The notes beneath the pieces are model-generated. The model was not told the DNA's origin and did no database searches. It saw only the letters and a list, made by a program, of their open reading frames with translations. From positions 51,529,001-51,593,000 of the forward strand of contig CM075654.1 of assembly GCA_037953625.1 (NCBI GenBank): a stretch of 64,000 nt of DNA. Reading direction: 5' to 3'. A program made the translations under genes and the position numbers. Source of the DNA: Crotalaria pallida. Its lineage: Eukaryota; Streptophyta; Magnoliopsida; Fabales; Fabaceae. This document shows positions 46,301-57,296 of the stretch, one piece after another (positions within the stretch are counted from its first letter, which is position 1; each line of letters opens with the position of its first letter).

Positions 46301-47796
46301 TGCTGGAAATAGGGATAGAATACGCAGCGAGAAAAAAACGAAATACCCTATTTCCAGAACAAGATCCATGCGAGAGAGCATGATTCGAGATTGAAAAACG
46401 TTTACCTCTTGATGCGAAGAGGAGAACGGCGCTGGTCAGATCGTCCACGAACAATCCATGTCAATCACGAGCGCAGAAAGGTAGTCGCGCCTCTATTGGT
46501 ATCCACACGAACAGATTCCCAATTGGAGTCACGTCTCTCTTCTCAGTGCTAGCGGAGAAGAAAGAGATTCAGTGTATCACTCACTCTCTGATATGGATGG
46601 CTAGGGTTGTCGTTCTGTGTCTCACACATACCAAAACCCTAAGGCTAATACTATTATTTATAATAGTATTAGACCAGCGGGCTGGGCTTGGCAGCACATA
46701 TCAGAATGCGTCGCACGGTCATACTGTGCATCGCACGGCCGTAAATTTTATAAAAATACAACTATTGTATTTTTTTTATCAAATGTGATATCTCCAATCT
46801 ATCTGTTCTTAGTGTGTGACCCTATAGGTTCCTGTAACATTGGCAGTAAATTTAAAATCCCATTTTAAGTTTACAAGCAATGAGCGGTATCTAGCAACAC
46901 GTCATTGCTACCCAAGTGACAGAAATGTCTGTGATCTGACATAACCTTAGTGTGACCAATGATCATGTGTAAATTTAATCCCTTTGTCCAAATATCTTAG
47001 TTAAACTCATGGCATGGAACGTGTCACCCATGTATAGTGTAACCTATGGTTTCTTGATCCCTGAGTAGACGCGTCTAAACAAGTCTCGTCAATATCTCAT
47101 ATTGACTGTCTTGAGTATGGGCATACATTTCACCATCTCACTCAGTCAAGGGGCCCAGAGATATAATTCCTATTGATAAGGAAGGACAAATCCCATCTAC
47201 GCCACTCACATCCCTCTACATGATTTGTCATATACCCGACTACAACCGTTATGATCACCTGGTTAAAGATGACGTTTGATTGCGTGAAAGCACATAATTC
47301 CTCATGTTGGGAACCGTAGCGACTTCAGGTCGAAGGACCATGTACACCATTGTCACTATGAGAATCGCTTATGACACTCACTGAATAACCCATGTAGCAT
47401 TCTCAAGGCAGGTCAATCCAATACACAGTTGTCCCAATGTGTACTTACGTGAAGACTTGATATCCCATATCCATGACCGGTGAGATACAGTCATCAGTTT
47501 GTCACATACTAGTCCCGATGTATTATAGCTGTCCTTATTAACTGTAATACTCGACTAGGGAATCTTTAAGGATAATTGTCAATCAATAAGATCTCACTAT
47601 CAAGTCATGTACTTGATATTCTTATGATATTGAACTTATAATCCTAAGGACTTTATTACATCTATTTTAATTAAACAATTAAAGCATAAATATAATAAAT
47701 GAAATGCCTCATTATTATTAATAGTAATAATCCATAAACATGAAATAAGTACAAGTAAAAGAGAAAATACGATTGCCACTAGGGCACTCTCCAACA
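46301..47796 (-). mobile_element. Solo LTR S1 inserted in G2 3' LTR
   Basis: 1,496 bp with TG...CA ends (TGCTGGAAATAGG on the left, CTCTCCAACA on the right), flanked by GTGAC and GTGAT, a 5-bp duplication with one change. Removal restores a continuous G2 LTR (ggtgttatttgatgtga, then tttagtgttg). On minus it starts TGTTGGAGAGTGCCC, a common copia LTR start. No internal region or second LTR, so it is probably a product of LTR-LTR recombination. The orientation is less certain than the boundaries. Confidence 0.65.
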
Positions 47797-48484
47797 GTGA
47801 TTTAGTGTTGATTTGTGGAATTGAATTCTTAGGGTGAGAGAGAAGAAGAAGAACCAGAGAAGAGAGAGAAAGTCGCGAGGAAGAGAGAGAGAGTCGTGAG
47901 GAAGAATGAAAGAAAACGCGTTTTTAAAATCTGTATTGTCATGAGTAATCGATTACTCACTTAGGGATAATCGATTACTAAGTGAGTAATCGATTACTCT
48001 AGGCAAAGTAATCGATTATCTTAGAGGAACTAATCGATTACGAGCTCTCAGGAAAAACTTCTTTAGTTACTGCATTAAGGTGATAATCGATTACCTTGAG
48101 AAAGTAATCGATTACTCTTTGATTTTAATGAGATAATCGATTACTCTGGGTAAATAATCGATTATTTGTGCAGCATCATACAAAATACTGAGACTAACTA
48201 ATCGATTACTCCTTGTTAGGTAATCGATTAGCCATGAAAATAATCGATTAACGGGATAAGATAATCGATTAACATACACAATTTTCTCTTCTTACATCCT
48301 TCTAAGACTTCTAAGCCATGGCTAACACAATCTAGACTACTCTTAGCTAATCCTATGCTCTAAACATATTCTAAACACTTCTTAATTCTCCTAAATGAAA
48401 TCAAAAGCTTGAGGATACACAACACTCCTCAAGAATTTAACTAACTAAAGCACATAACAATTATATGAAATTGGGGATATTACA
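47797..48484 (-). repeat. G2 3' LTR, proximal part
   Basis: On minus it starts at 48484 with TGTAATATCCCCAATTTCAT. It includes the TAATCGATTA array at 47940-48275. Confidence 0.75.
47940..48275. repeat. TAATCGATTA palindrome array in G2 3' LTR
   Basis: Thirteen copies of the AATCGATT core, most as TAATCGATTA, at about 47945, 47967, 47985, 48008, 48031, 48082, 48105, 48131, 48149, 48197, 48220, 48239 and 48260. Spacing is 15-50 bases with unrelated spacers. Three are retained in the shortened 5' LTR (about 50219, 50239, 50260). Confidence 0.9.
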
Positions 48485-48486
48485 AT

Positions 48487-48495
48487 ACTCCCCCA
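48487..48495 (-). other. G2 polypurine tract
   Basis: On minus TGGGGGAGT, two bases before the 3' LTR start. Confidence 0.65.
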
Positions 48496-50034
48496 CTTAT
48501 ATGAATTTAGTCCCCGAAATTCAACTTAATTGAGTGAGGAAACTTACGGTGACCCTAATTGCAAGAAAGAAAGTTTCCTTACTCTTTGGGGATTGCTCCC
48601 CCACTTATGGTGGAACTAAGGTTAGGAATTTAAGACTGAGCACTACTCATTCACTAGTGAGGTTTCTACTTACCCAAGATTTCCACTAACTACCCACGAT
48701 TTAACCCTCAGAGATATAACCTATTACAATAATCACACCCATAGCATAAGAAAATCATACATTCAATCATGGCATATTCTTATCTAAAGCAACATATAAG
48801 TTAAAATTATTAGATGGGAGCATTAGGATAGAAAAACAAGGATTCTATAATAAACAAAAAGCAAAAATTCATTTGATTTAACCAAAAGAAACATATGGTT
48901 AAAGAAAAACAAAACACAAGACAATTATCATTAGAGAAATTAATACAACCAAAATTATAATTCAAGCACAAGTCAGAGAAAGGACCTATCACATAACAAA
49001 ACAATCAAAAGATCATTCATTTGAAAAACTCATCCAAGAGTACAATATTAAAATGGAAACACAACATACACAAAACACAAGTGAGAAGGTCTATCAACAA
49101 ACATACTTAAATCGTTTCAAATTAGGTTACACTGGAGGTAATCAAAATGAAAGAGTTTGACAAGGGTGAGACTTAAAAAGATTCGGAGCATGGTGAATTG
49201 ATGAAACGAAAAGATAAAGAGAAGAAATAGGTGAGCAATTGGGATTTGAAATCAATGGTGTAAGTTTTGTGCAACCACAATTTTAATACAACACAATTGG
49301 AAATTTAGATTACCAACCGATTTACAAAAAAAAATAGAGAGGTAATACTTATATTATCAAGGTTGGTGTAGTTTGCAACTAAAAGAGATATATATAATAC
49401 TCAAACTTAAGTAAAATATCCAGAAAAGATTGTTGTGGAGCAACCAAAGAAAAAATAAATTCAATTTTAACAAAAACTTTACAAGTATAGCGAAAATAAG
49501 GTTTGATATCTATATACTTTAGATTACTAATAGTTTAGAGAAAATACTTCAAAATAGAAATATTAATTTCCTTCTAAAAGTTTTCTTAAGATAACAATTA
49601 AAGTTAAAGAAGATAAAGTTTTGTTAATAGAATCATTAAGTGTGCGGATGATAGAAAATAAGGGTTGTTATAGAAGATAAATATAATGATTGTCTTTTGA
49701 AAATTAACTTAATAAGAGATTATAATTTGGATAGAAAAAAAATCACATACAAGTATAAACTTCAATCATATATATACATATGTACATTAAAATAAATTAC
49801 CATTTACACAAACATATCTCACCTAAGCATACTATCTAATTAAACTTAGGTCTTAACTTTACTTTGCTAACTATCCTAACTAATTCTTAGTTCTCATCCT
49901 AAAGAGAAAGGTCTCTTAACGGGACTCTTCTTATGCAGGACTATACCCTATGAGACTTAAGGGTTGCTAATCCTACACATAAACTGATGGAAGAGACATA
50001 CTAGATTGGGTTAACGCCTAATTACCTCCGCTGT
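48496..50034 (-). other. G2 internal region, non-coding
   Basis: About 1.5 kb. On minus the end nearest the polypurine tract contains gaatttcggggactaaattc, typical of gypsy internal 3' ends. No gag or pol motif is visible. The centre (48900-49800) is very AT-rich. Confidence 0.6.
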
Positions 50035-50049
50035 GCACTCTGATAAAAA

Positions 50050-50488
50050 AGTTTGGCATCTATAAGGTTTGGTTGAACTCAAAAACTTCGATAATACTAT
50101 CTGTCAATAAATGTAAATCTCGAGGTGATCAATCTCGAATCTACATTATATTGAGGATGGAATCCTTGTTAGGTAATCTAAATTATACTGAGACTAACTA
50201 ATCAATTACTCCTTGTTAGGTAATCGATTAGCCATGAAAATAATCGATTAATGGGATAAGATAATCGATTAACATACACAATTTTCTCTTCTTACATCCT
50301 TCGTTCTAAGACTTCTAAGCCATGGCTAACACAATCTAGACTACTCTTAGCTAATCCTATGCTCTAAACACGTTCTAAACACTTCTTAATTCTCCTAAAT
50401 GAAATCAAAAGCTTGAGGATATACAACACTCCTCAAGAATTTAACTAACTAAAGCACATAACGATTATATGAAATTGGGGATGTTACA
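50050..50488 (-). repeat. G2 5' LTR, strongly shortened
   Basis: 50190-50488 matches 48190-48484 closely, then the match is lost. A PBS-like TATCAGAGTG on minus (about 50044-50035) marks the LTR end near 50050. Length is about 0.43 kb against about 2.7 kb for the 3' LTR with insertions removed, so most of this LTR has been deleted or replaced. Confidence 0.6.
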
Positions 50489-50493
50489 TGGTT

Positions 50494-52001
50494 TTCATGA
50501 GAGGAATGATAACATGGAATTATATGTGTGTGCATGATAAGCTGTTATCTAAATTAAAAGAATGAAAATGATTGAGAGAAGTATTGATAGGAGGCCATAC
50601 AGGCCCTGTCTTTTGGTGAAAAATATATGGTGAGAAGCTTAAAAGCATAAACGACATAAATGAAACCTGAAAGTAAGATAAAAGAAAATGAACGAAAATG
50701 AGAAATGAAAAGTTAAACTAAATAAGATGAGTAATAAAAGTACGAGGTACCCTTACGAAGGGTGAAGTACTAGGAATGAAAATGTACGAGGAACCCTTAC
50801 GGAGGGTGAAGTACTAGGAATGAAAATGTACGAGGAACCCTTACGGAGGGTGAATTACTCGGATAGAGGTCGGGTATGAGGAACACTTACGGAGGGTGAA
50901 GTACTCAGATAGAAGGCGAGTATGAGGGACCCTTACGGAGGGTGAAGTACTCAGATTGAGGTCGGGTGTGAGGCACCTTATGGAGGGTGAAGTACTCGGA
51001 TAGAGGTCGAGTATGAGGAACACTTACGGAGGGTGAAGTACTCGGATAGAGGTCGGGTATGAGGAACCCTTACGGAGGGTGAAGTACTCGGTTAGTGTGT
51101 CAGGTGCCAATGACCCTTGCGGATGGTGACGCATTGAGGGACAGTAAAAAGTGAACTAGTTGAGTTTGGAAATAGAAGGAATAATGGAATTGATAATTAA
51201 CCATATATAATGAAAAAGGAAATAAGAGCTTGAGGTGAGAGATAAGATAAAGAATAAAAGATTGCAAACAGATAGGAATAATGGAATTGATAATTAACCG
51301 TATATAATGAAAAAGGAAATAAGAGCTTGAGGTGAGAGATAAGTTAAAGAATAAAAGATTGCAAACAGACATAGAGGATATAGTACTCATAGAGCATAAG
51401 GTATTTTAAGGTTGAGCAAGAATAATAATGATTTACAGGAGGTGCTCGTATTATCTTAGTTTATTGCTATACCTCTGCAGAAACTATTTTTCTAAGTTCT
51501 GTGTAATGCTACCCTTCTTGCTATTTTTTTTCAAGTACCGAGATCGTCATTGCTCTATTTGAGGCCGAGCAGGAACACATTCCCCTACGAGGAGTGTAAG
51601 TTGTTAAGAAAAGCTAAAACCACTCTCTGGGTCACTTTTGTTAAAATCAGACACATATAAAATGTAATGATAAAATATGTAATTAATATCTTTTCGGGTA
51701 TAAGAAAGAATTTGGTGGGGGGGTGTGGCCCAGGACTCACTACTTGGAGCGGGTAGTTTTGGGTGAAATGTTAGGTCCTAGATGCACTTACATTCTTAAA
51801 CAAATGAAAATTTTGTAATTTATATATTTGCTTATCAGTCTGTCTGTTCTGTTGTTTTGAAATGTTTAATACATGTTAAGCAGGAAAATGAAATTTTGGA
51901 AAGTCCGGAAAACAAAGAAAACTCTGTCGAAATTTAGTTAAAATTTATATGAAAATTATAAGCTAATCTTAATTATTGGTATTATTTGTGAGGATGTCAC
52001 A
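50494..52001 (+). repeat. G1 3' LTR, right part
   Basis: Continues the LTR after the G2 insertion. It contains the hairpin tandem repeats (50740-51125), the 97-bp duplication (51181-51370) and the LTR end ...GGATGTCACA. Confidence 0.75.
50740..51125 (+). repeat. Tandem repeat of a 44-46-bp hairpin unit in G1 LTR
   Basis: Eight good copies plus one degenerate of a unit built around acCCTTacggAGGGtgaagtac, at about 50747, 50790, 50835, 50880, 50927, 50970, 51017, 51062 and 51108. CCCT/AGGG arms (ccct-tacgg-aggg) can form a short stem. The first three units have spacer 'taggaatgaaaatgtacga'; the later ones have 'cggatagaggtcgggtatga'. The 5' LTR keeps only two to three copies. Confidence 0.85.
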
Positions 52002-52006
52002 CCTAG

Positions 52007-52540
52007 TATAACTTAAATACTTTTTGAGCTACTCATTTCATTAATATTAACACCTTTAACATTCTTATCTTGAGCATCAAAAGGACCCCTATTGTTTTAT
52101 GTGTTTCTCCATATAAGCTTCTTGAGCAAAGACGGGTATAAGTTTTCACTCATGCCTTTACCCAAAATTCATCACTAATGCTAGATCTAGCTGCATGACA
52201 ATGATCGAGTGATTGAAGAGAATGGACGATAGATATAGAGAGAATCTGAATCGTGAATCCTACTATGTCGGAAAGATTACGAAGTTCATTCGATATGCAT
52301 TATATGGGTACTGTTAACCTACGTACCGGGCAAAAGTAGGTACGGGAACGAACTGTTTGTTCAATGGCACAGATTTAATATAAGTAGTGGAAACCAATGA
52401 ACGTACATGATTTTACACCGGCAACTTGGCCTTATGGTTTGCGTTGCATCCAAACACAGCCCCAACAATTATTTTTTTTTTTTTTTGGTACCAAATTATT
52501 TTTCCTTGGTAACTATAAAACGTATTCAAACAAAAATATA
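52007..52540. other. Intergenic, no gene seen
   Basis: Right flank of G1. Mixed composition, with no open frame or element recognised apart from a T-run at about 52468. Confidence 0.4.
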
Positions 52541-52815
52541 CTCCATTCGGTCTATATATAAACATATTTTGTAGACTTTTTTTTTGTCCTTAATATAATA
52601 AGTCTCATTTCCAATTTCCAATAGCATTAATTACTTCTTTTTCACAAACACCCTTATTTACTCAACACTTTTTAGATTTTCAATAATAATTATAGGAGTA
52701 CTTTTGAAAAAATGTACCAAATATTTACATTTTCAATACCACTAATAATATTAACTAACTTTATTAAAGGGAGTGAAATTGGTCAAATGGTACATATATT
52801 AGGGACTGAAGGGAG
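52541..52815. mobile_element. Stowaway-like MITE
   Basis: TA-flanked, 275 bp. The left end CTCCATTCGGTCTATATATA pairs with the right end TATTAGGGACTGAAGGGAG. Confidence 0.65.
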
Positions 52816-53082
52816 TATTATTTGTGAAAATTCAAAGTTTATTTTTTAACGTGGTACTAAAATCAAAGGTTGGAATTTTATTTTTCTTAACATTTGTTTA
52901 GGGTATTTTTCTTAACATTAACCCTTAGAGATGATGATAAACATTTTAAACAAGACATATTTTCTTAAAAAAAATAGAATTTGTTAAAAAAAATTTTTGG
53001 GATTTTTCTCTTTCACTAAAAAAGTTAGTTAAATTTGTTAATGATATTAAAAATGTGAAAATTTGATATATTTTTTTCAAAA

Positions 53083-53545
53083 GGCTTAATTATGTCACAG
53101 GTCCTGAAGTTTGGGGTACTTTTGTCGGATACCCTTATTCTTTTTTCTTCAATGTTTGACTCCCTGACATGTAACATCGAAATCCTAATCAGACGCAGGT
53201 AGTTAGGCACATGGTGCCATGTGGGCGAAGATCCCACTTTTTAAAAAAATTAAAAACTAAAAAACTTAATATTTTTATATTTTTAGTTAAATAAAAAAAG
53301 AAAAAAATGATTGAAGAGAGAGGTCGTCTTCGCCTGTATGATATCACGCAGCACCACATGGCCAACCTCCTGCATCTAACTAGGATTCTGATGTTACATG
53401 TCAACAGAATTGGCCAGAATTGGTAGTAGGAGTATATGACAAACCCATAAGTAACTTCGGGTAGTCAGACATTGGAAAAAAAAAAAGAATAAGGGTATCT
53501 GACAAAAGTATCCCAAACTTCAGGGACTTGTGACATAATTAAACC
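53083..53545. mobile_element. Mutator-like MITE with 9-bp duplication
   Basis: ttttcaaaa is duplicated at 53074-53082 and 53546-53554. Long terminal inverted repeats: GGCTTAATTATGTCACAGG on the left, CTTGTGACATAATTAAACC on the right, continuing with 'ctgaagtttgggg.tacttttgtc'. About 463 bp. The flanking DNA itself looks like the interior of another MITE. Confidence 0.8.
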
Positions 53546-53886
53546 TTTTCAAAATTACCCCTATAATCATCATTGAGACTCTAAAAAGTGATAAGTTAAT
53601 AAGGGTGTTTACGAAAAAATTAAATACTATTGAAAATTGAAATATAATCTTATAACTCCAAAAGGGTCTTATATATAGAATAAACGAGAATATAAAATTT
53701 TATGTCTTTTAGATACACATTCTTTATAAAACTTAATCATTTTTTAATTCTTATCATTAACTCTTAAGGTTGAGTTTAAGTAAATTCTATTAATTATCTG
53801 ACAAAAATTGTCACATCATGTTGTGTTTCACACAATATGCCACTTACTCTCATTGAGAAAATAAAATATCTTTTTCCATTTTAATA

Positions 53887-54158
53887 CTCTCTTCAATCCT
53901 AAATATAAATCTTTTTGAAGAATTTTTTCCCCTTAATATAAACTCCGTTTCAAATTTTCAATAGCATTAATTATTTCTTTTCCACAAAAACCCCTACCTA
54001 ATACTCTTTAGATTTCCAATAATAATTATAGTGGTACTTTTGAAAACGTATAACAAATATTTACATTTCCAATATCACTCACTAACCATATTAACTAACT
54101 TTCTTAAAGGATGTGAAAATTGGTCAAGGAGACTTATAATAATAAGGACCAGAGGGAG
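53887..54158. mobile_element. Stowaway-like MITE
   Basis: TA-flanked, 272 bp. The left end CTCTCTTCAATCCTAAATATA pairs with the right end TAATAAGGACCAGAGGGAG. Confidence 0.65.
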
Positions 54159-56032
54159 TATTAATTTTTTAAGCAAGTCAATAAATGAAAATGAGCGATG
54201 ACACAAAATATAAGACAGCAGATGTTGACTAATTAATTTAAAGAGGATTTATATATAGGACCGAGAGAGTAATTAAATATATTTCAAAAATAAAATATTA
54301 CAAATAGGATAAAAAAAAGTTCAATCTTACCTTTAAGTCCAGAAGATGTATAAGGGCTAGGGTAATAAAGAATAAATATAAAAAATATGGGTCTATTTAA
54401 TACTCCTTCTAATTTTATTTATAAGTCGTCTTTTGGAATAATTATTTGGTCCTATTTATAAGTCGTTTTATATATCTTAGGAAGTATTTATTCTTTTTTC
54501 TCTTAATTATTCTTTGTTCATTAACGTGAAACAATACATTTATGAAATTTCCAAAAGTTAAAATGGTAAAATTATAAAGGTTTTACTAACAGGGCACACT
54601 AGTTACATTAAAATTGCTAGAAGTAGTAAAACAATCATATATTGACATTAATCACTCTCTAAAAAATCTCAAAAATGACATCTTTCTATGACAAAATATT
54701 ACTTTTAGCTTTTTAACAAGTACCTTAGCATTTTCCAAATTATAATGGTAAAGTAGTTTTTTGAAATTAAAAGAGAAAGTACTCTCTCTGTCCCATTATC
54801 CTAGTGAAAAAAGAAGTAGTTTTTTTTGTTCCAAATCAAAGTAAAAATAATTACTGAAAAATCTTAAAGATTGTATATTATATTAAGATCTTAAAAATAA
54901 TTAATGAAAAATTTTAAAGATTGTAAAAATAATATGAAAATTTGTGTGATAGAAACTTGTAATTATTGAATAGATCATGCATTATATTTTATTTAGAAAA
55001 TAGGGTCATACATTATATAAAAAAATATTCTTTTATTTTTGTTAACTACTTTGACTTTTACCAAAATAATAAGATGGAAGAATAACTAAAGTAATTTTTT
55101 TTTATTTTTTGTAATATGATTATGTATAATGTACTAATAAAACCACAAAGAATAAAGAAATCAAAACCGCCTGCAACAGGTTACTACCAATACGTATCAG
55201 TCCAAACCAATGTGCAGTACGTATGTTAACCGTTTCCGCATTATATAATTGATTAGATTTTATTAACGCTTATGCTACCTTACTCGCACTTGTCGTCGAA
55301 CAGATCATGCCATAGTGTAAAAAAATTCTGATACTTTATCCAATTATTTGAAAAAGGTGGATGTGAATAAGAAGATATTGTAAGATTTTTATCTCAATAT
55401 GTCTCATGTAATGTGCATGTGACTTATATTAATGTGTGTTTAATAAATAAATAATTAAATATTAATAGATTGAATCATGATTAGATAAAAAGAAGGTTGT
55501 TTTTGAATGCCCATTAATTTGATGGAAACTAATGGATAATAGCTAGAGTTTTTACTTATTTATAAGAAACTGTCATGTTTTTGACCACAAGGTATTTTTT
55601 CCTCTCACCATCACAAAATGACTTAACGACACAGAAAAGAATAGTAAAGGAGGCAAATGGATAGAAACATAATAATAGAGGAGGCAAATAAAGAAATAGA
55701 TATCATGTTTCGTGACTTTTAATCAAAGAACATTTGGAAAACTTTCTTTCAACACTAATAATGGATAGAGGTTAACAATCGTATTTCTTATTATCTCTAT
55801 AATATATGAAAGTCATGTAATTTCAAGATTCTTGTTATTGTAGTTGTATCGAATAAATTAAACTACAACTTATAGACACGAGTGTTAATAGGATCTTCCA
55901 TTATAATTAGACTAGTCTAAATGTCCAACTAATAGTATAACTAAATTAATCATGCTACACACTAATTAACCATTCTCAAACACCTACTATTATAAAGGAT
56001 CATAAGAAAACATAAACCGGTTAAAGATGGAT
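54159..56032. other. AT-rich intergenic with decayed MITEs
   Basis: MITE-like left ends are visible at about 54401 (tactccttctaattttattta) and 54779 (tactctctctgtcccattatcc), the second resembling the element at 61686-61987. Right ends are not clear. No gene seen. Confidence 0.4.
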
Positions 56033-56707
56033 TTTAGTTCTCAATTCCCATACTTTAGTCCTCAAACCCCAAAATCTTTTTAATTCCAAAAATAATCCCT
56101 CCTATATTCCTCTCTAAAAAATCCAAAACCCCACTTTCCTCGCACATCCAAACCCTTCTCTCACTCACCGGAAATTGTTGTCATCAGAGAAGGACAATGT
56201 CATCACCCCTGTTATCGTTCGTCTCTTTCGCTCACTACTCATTGTTTCTAATTTCCAACAAACTAGTGTTGGAAAAACTATTTTCCGAGACGGGAGTGTC
56301 TAATCGACGAAATGCAAACAATTTTTTCGAACGAATGGGTATCGTAATATATTTAACAGATTTTGACATACCCGTATCAGAAAATTAATATTTTTCTAAC
56401 ACTGTCTTGTTGGAATTGCATCAATGGCAACAAAAAAAAAAGGATAAACATACTTAGTCACGCTTCCATAGAAGGGTCTCAAATCAGAATGTGAGTGAGG
56501 GAGAATGTTGGTAAGTTTTGGGTTTGAATAGGAAAATTTTGGGAAAAAACTTGCAAAGGAATGTGAGGGGTTTAGGGTTTGAATACAGAGGTGAGGGGGT
56601 TTACTATTGGAAGGAGAAATATGTAAAAGAGGTATTATAGTTATTTTGCTTTTAAAATAGGATTTGAGGATTAAAGTGTGGAGGTTGGGAATTAAAACTA
56701 GCTAAAA
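56033..56707. mobile_element. Possible inverted-repeat element
   Basis: The left end ttttagttctcaattccca...tttagtcctcaaa is inverted at the right as tttgaggattaaagtg...gggaattaaaactagctaaaa. The interior, about 600 bp, contains a 63-codon open frame (56197-56388) of no recognised family. No target duplication defined. Confidence 0.4.
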
Positions 56708-57296
56708 ATTACCCAAAATATTGTCCACCTTAACTAAAGATTTTGAAGTTGGCTACATGGATTAGAACCCCCATTTACTTAAAAAATACCCATTTCAATA
56801 ACTTAACCCGTCAGGCATTCAAATGTTTGTTTGATTAGGCTTTTACAAATGCTTATCTGGAAATAAAAATAATTGAAATTCGGCTTTTAGGAAAACATAA
56901 AAAACATCTATGCCAAAAACATCTCTAGATGAATGACTTTGTTTTAAAGACTAAACAAACAGGTCCTAAATGTTCTCCTTGTGTGAAACACCTTTCCTCA
57001 AAGAAAACTGAAACAAAAGGAGGTACTAAATGGACAGTCCCACATGAGCAAATAAGAAATTGAACCTTGTTGTTTTAATGCCAATTTCATTTGAGAAATG
57101 AAAAATGAACTGTTCTATGGTATTATTCTGTAACAAGGTAATGTACCCACTGGATGACAATAGCTATAGATACATATCTATAGTACATATTAAGGACTAG
57201 GATGTTCAAAGCAGGGTAAGTAACCATACACATATTACTATGAAACATCATAGAAATCCAGCATCTTTATGCATTATTTGAGCAAGCAAATAGAAC
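56708..57296. other. 3' flank of the CHIP gene
   Basis: AT-rich. The part near 57000-57296 presumably holds the 3' UTR of the minus-strand CHIP transcript. No other gene seen. Confidence 0.4.

Larger units (their letters stand above)
33609..50488 (-). mobile_element. Ty3/gypsy-like non-autonomous LTR element G2, inserted in G1 3' LTR
   Basis: TGGTT is duplicated at 33604-33608 and 50489-50493. Minus-strand order is: short 5' LTR (50488 to about 50050), PBS-like site at about 50046-50035, internal region, polypurine tract at 48495-48487, 3' LTR from 48484 to 33609. The 3' LTR is interrupted by S1 (46301-47796) and C2 (34578-45280). LTR start is TGTAACATCCCC on minus. The LTR shares the '..ACCCTCCTACGGGGAG..GTGAAGTAC' hairpin motif with G1, so the two are related families. 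No coding domain was found. Confidence 0.75.
29386..52001 (+). mobile_element. Ty3/gypsy-like non-autonomous LTR element G1, host of nested insertions
   Basis: 5-bp duplication CCTAG lies at 29381-29385 and 52002-52006. 5' LTR 29386-30958, PBS at 30962, a short internal region, a polypurine tract, and a 3' LTR from 32586 that is split at 33608 by element G2 and resumes at 50494, ending 52001. LTR ends are TGTAACATCCCG...GTCACA. The 'cgaggacgaaatttc' phrase before the polypurine tract is typical of plant gypsy elements. The 1.6-kb internal region has no gag or pol domain I can recognise, so it would depend on a related autonomous element. Confidence 0.8.

Noticed and set aside
46546..46868. 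Two overlapping frames of about 80 codons in S1
   Set aside because: They lie inside a solo LTR with no recognised domain; not considered genes.
47940..48275. CRISPR-like array of regular repeats
   Set aside because: Repeats are 10-base palindromes with irregular spacing inside a plant LTR; not a CRISPR array.
51100..51390. 96-codon minus-strand frame
   Set aside because: It is the reverse of the 97-bp tandem duplication in the G1 LTR; a shadow of repeat sequence.
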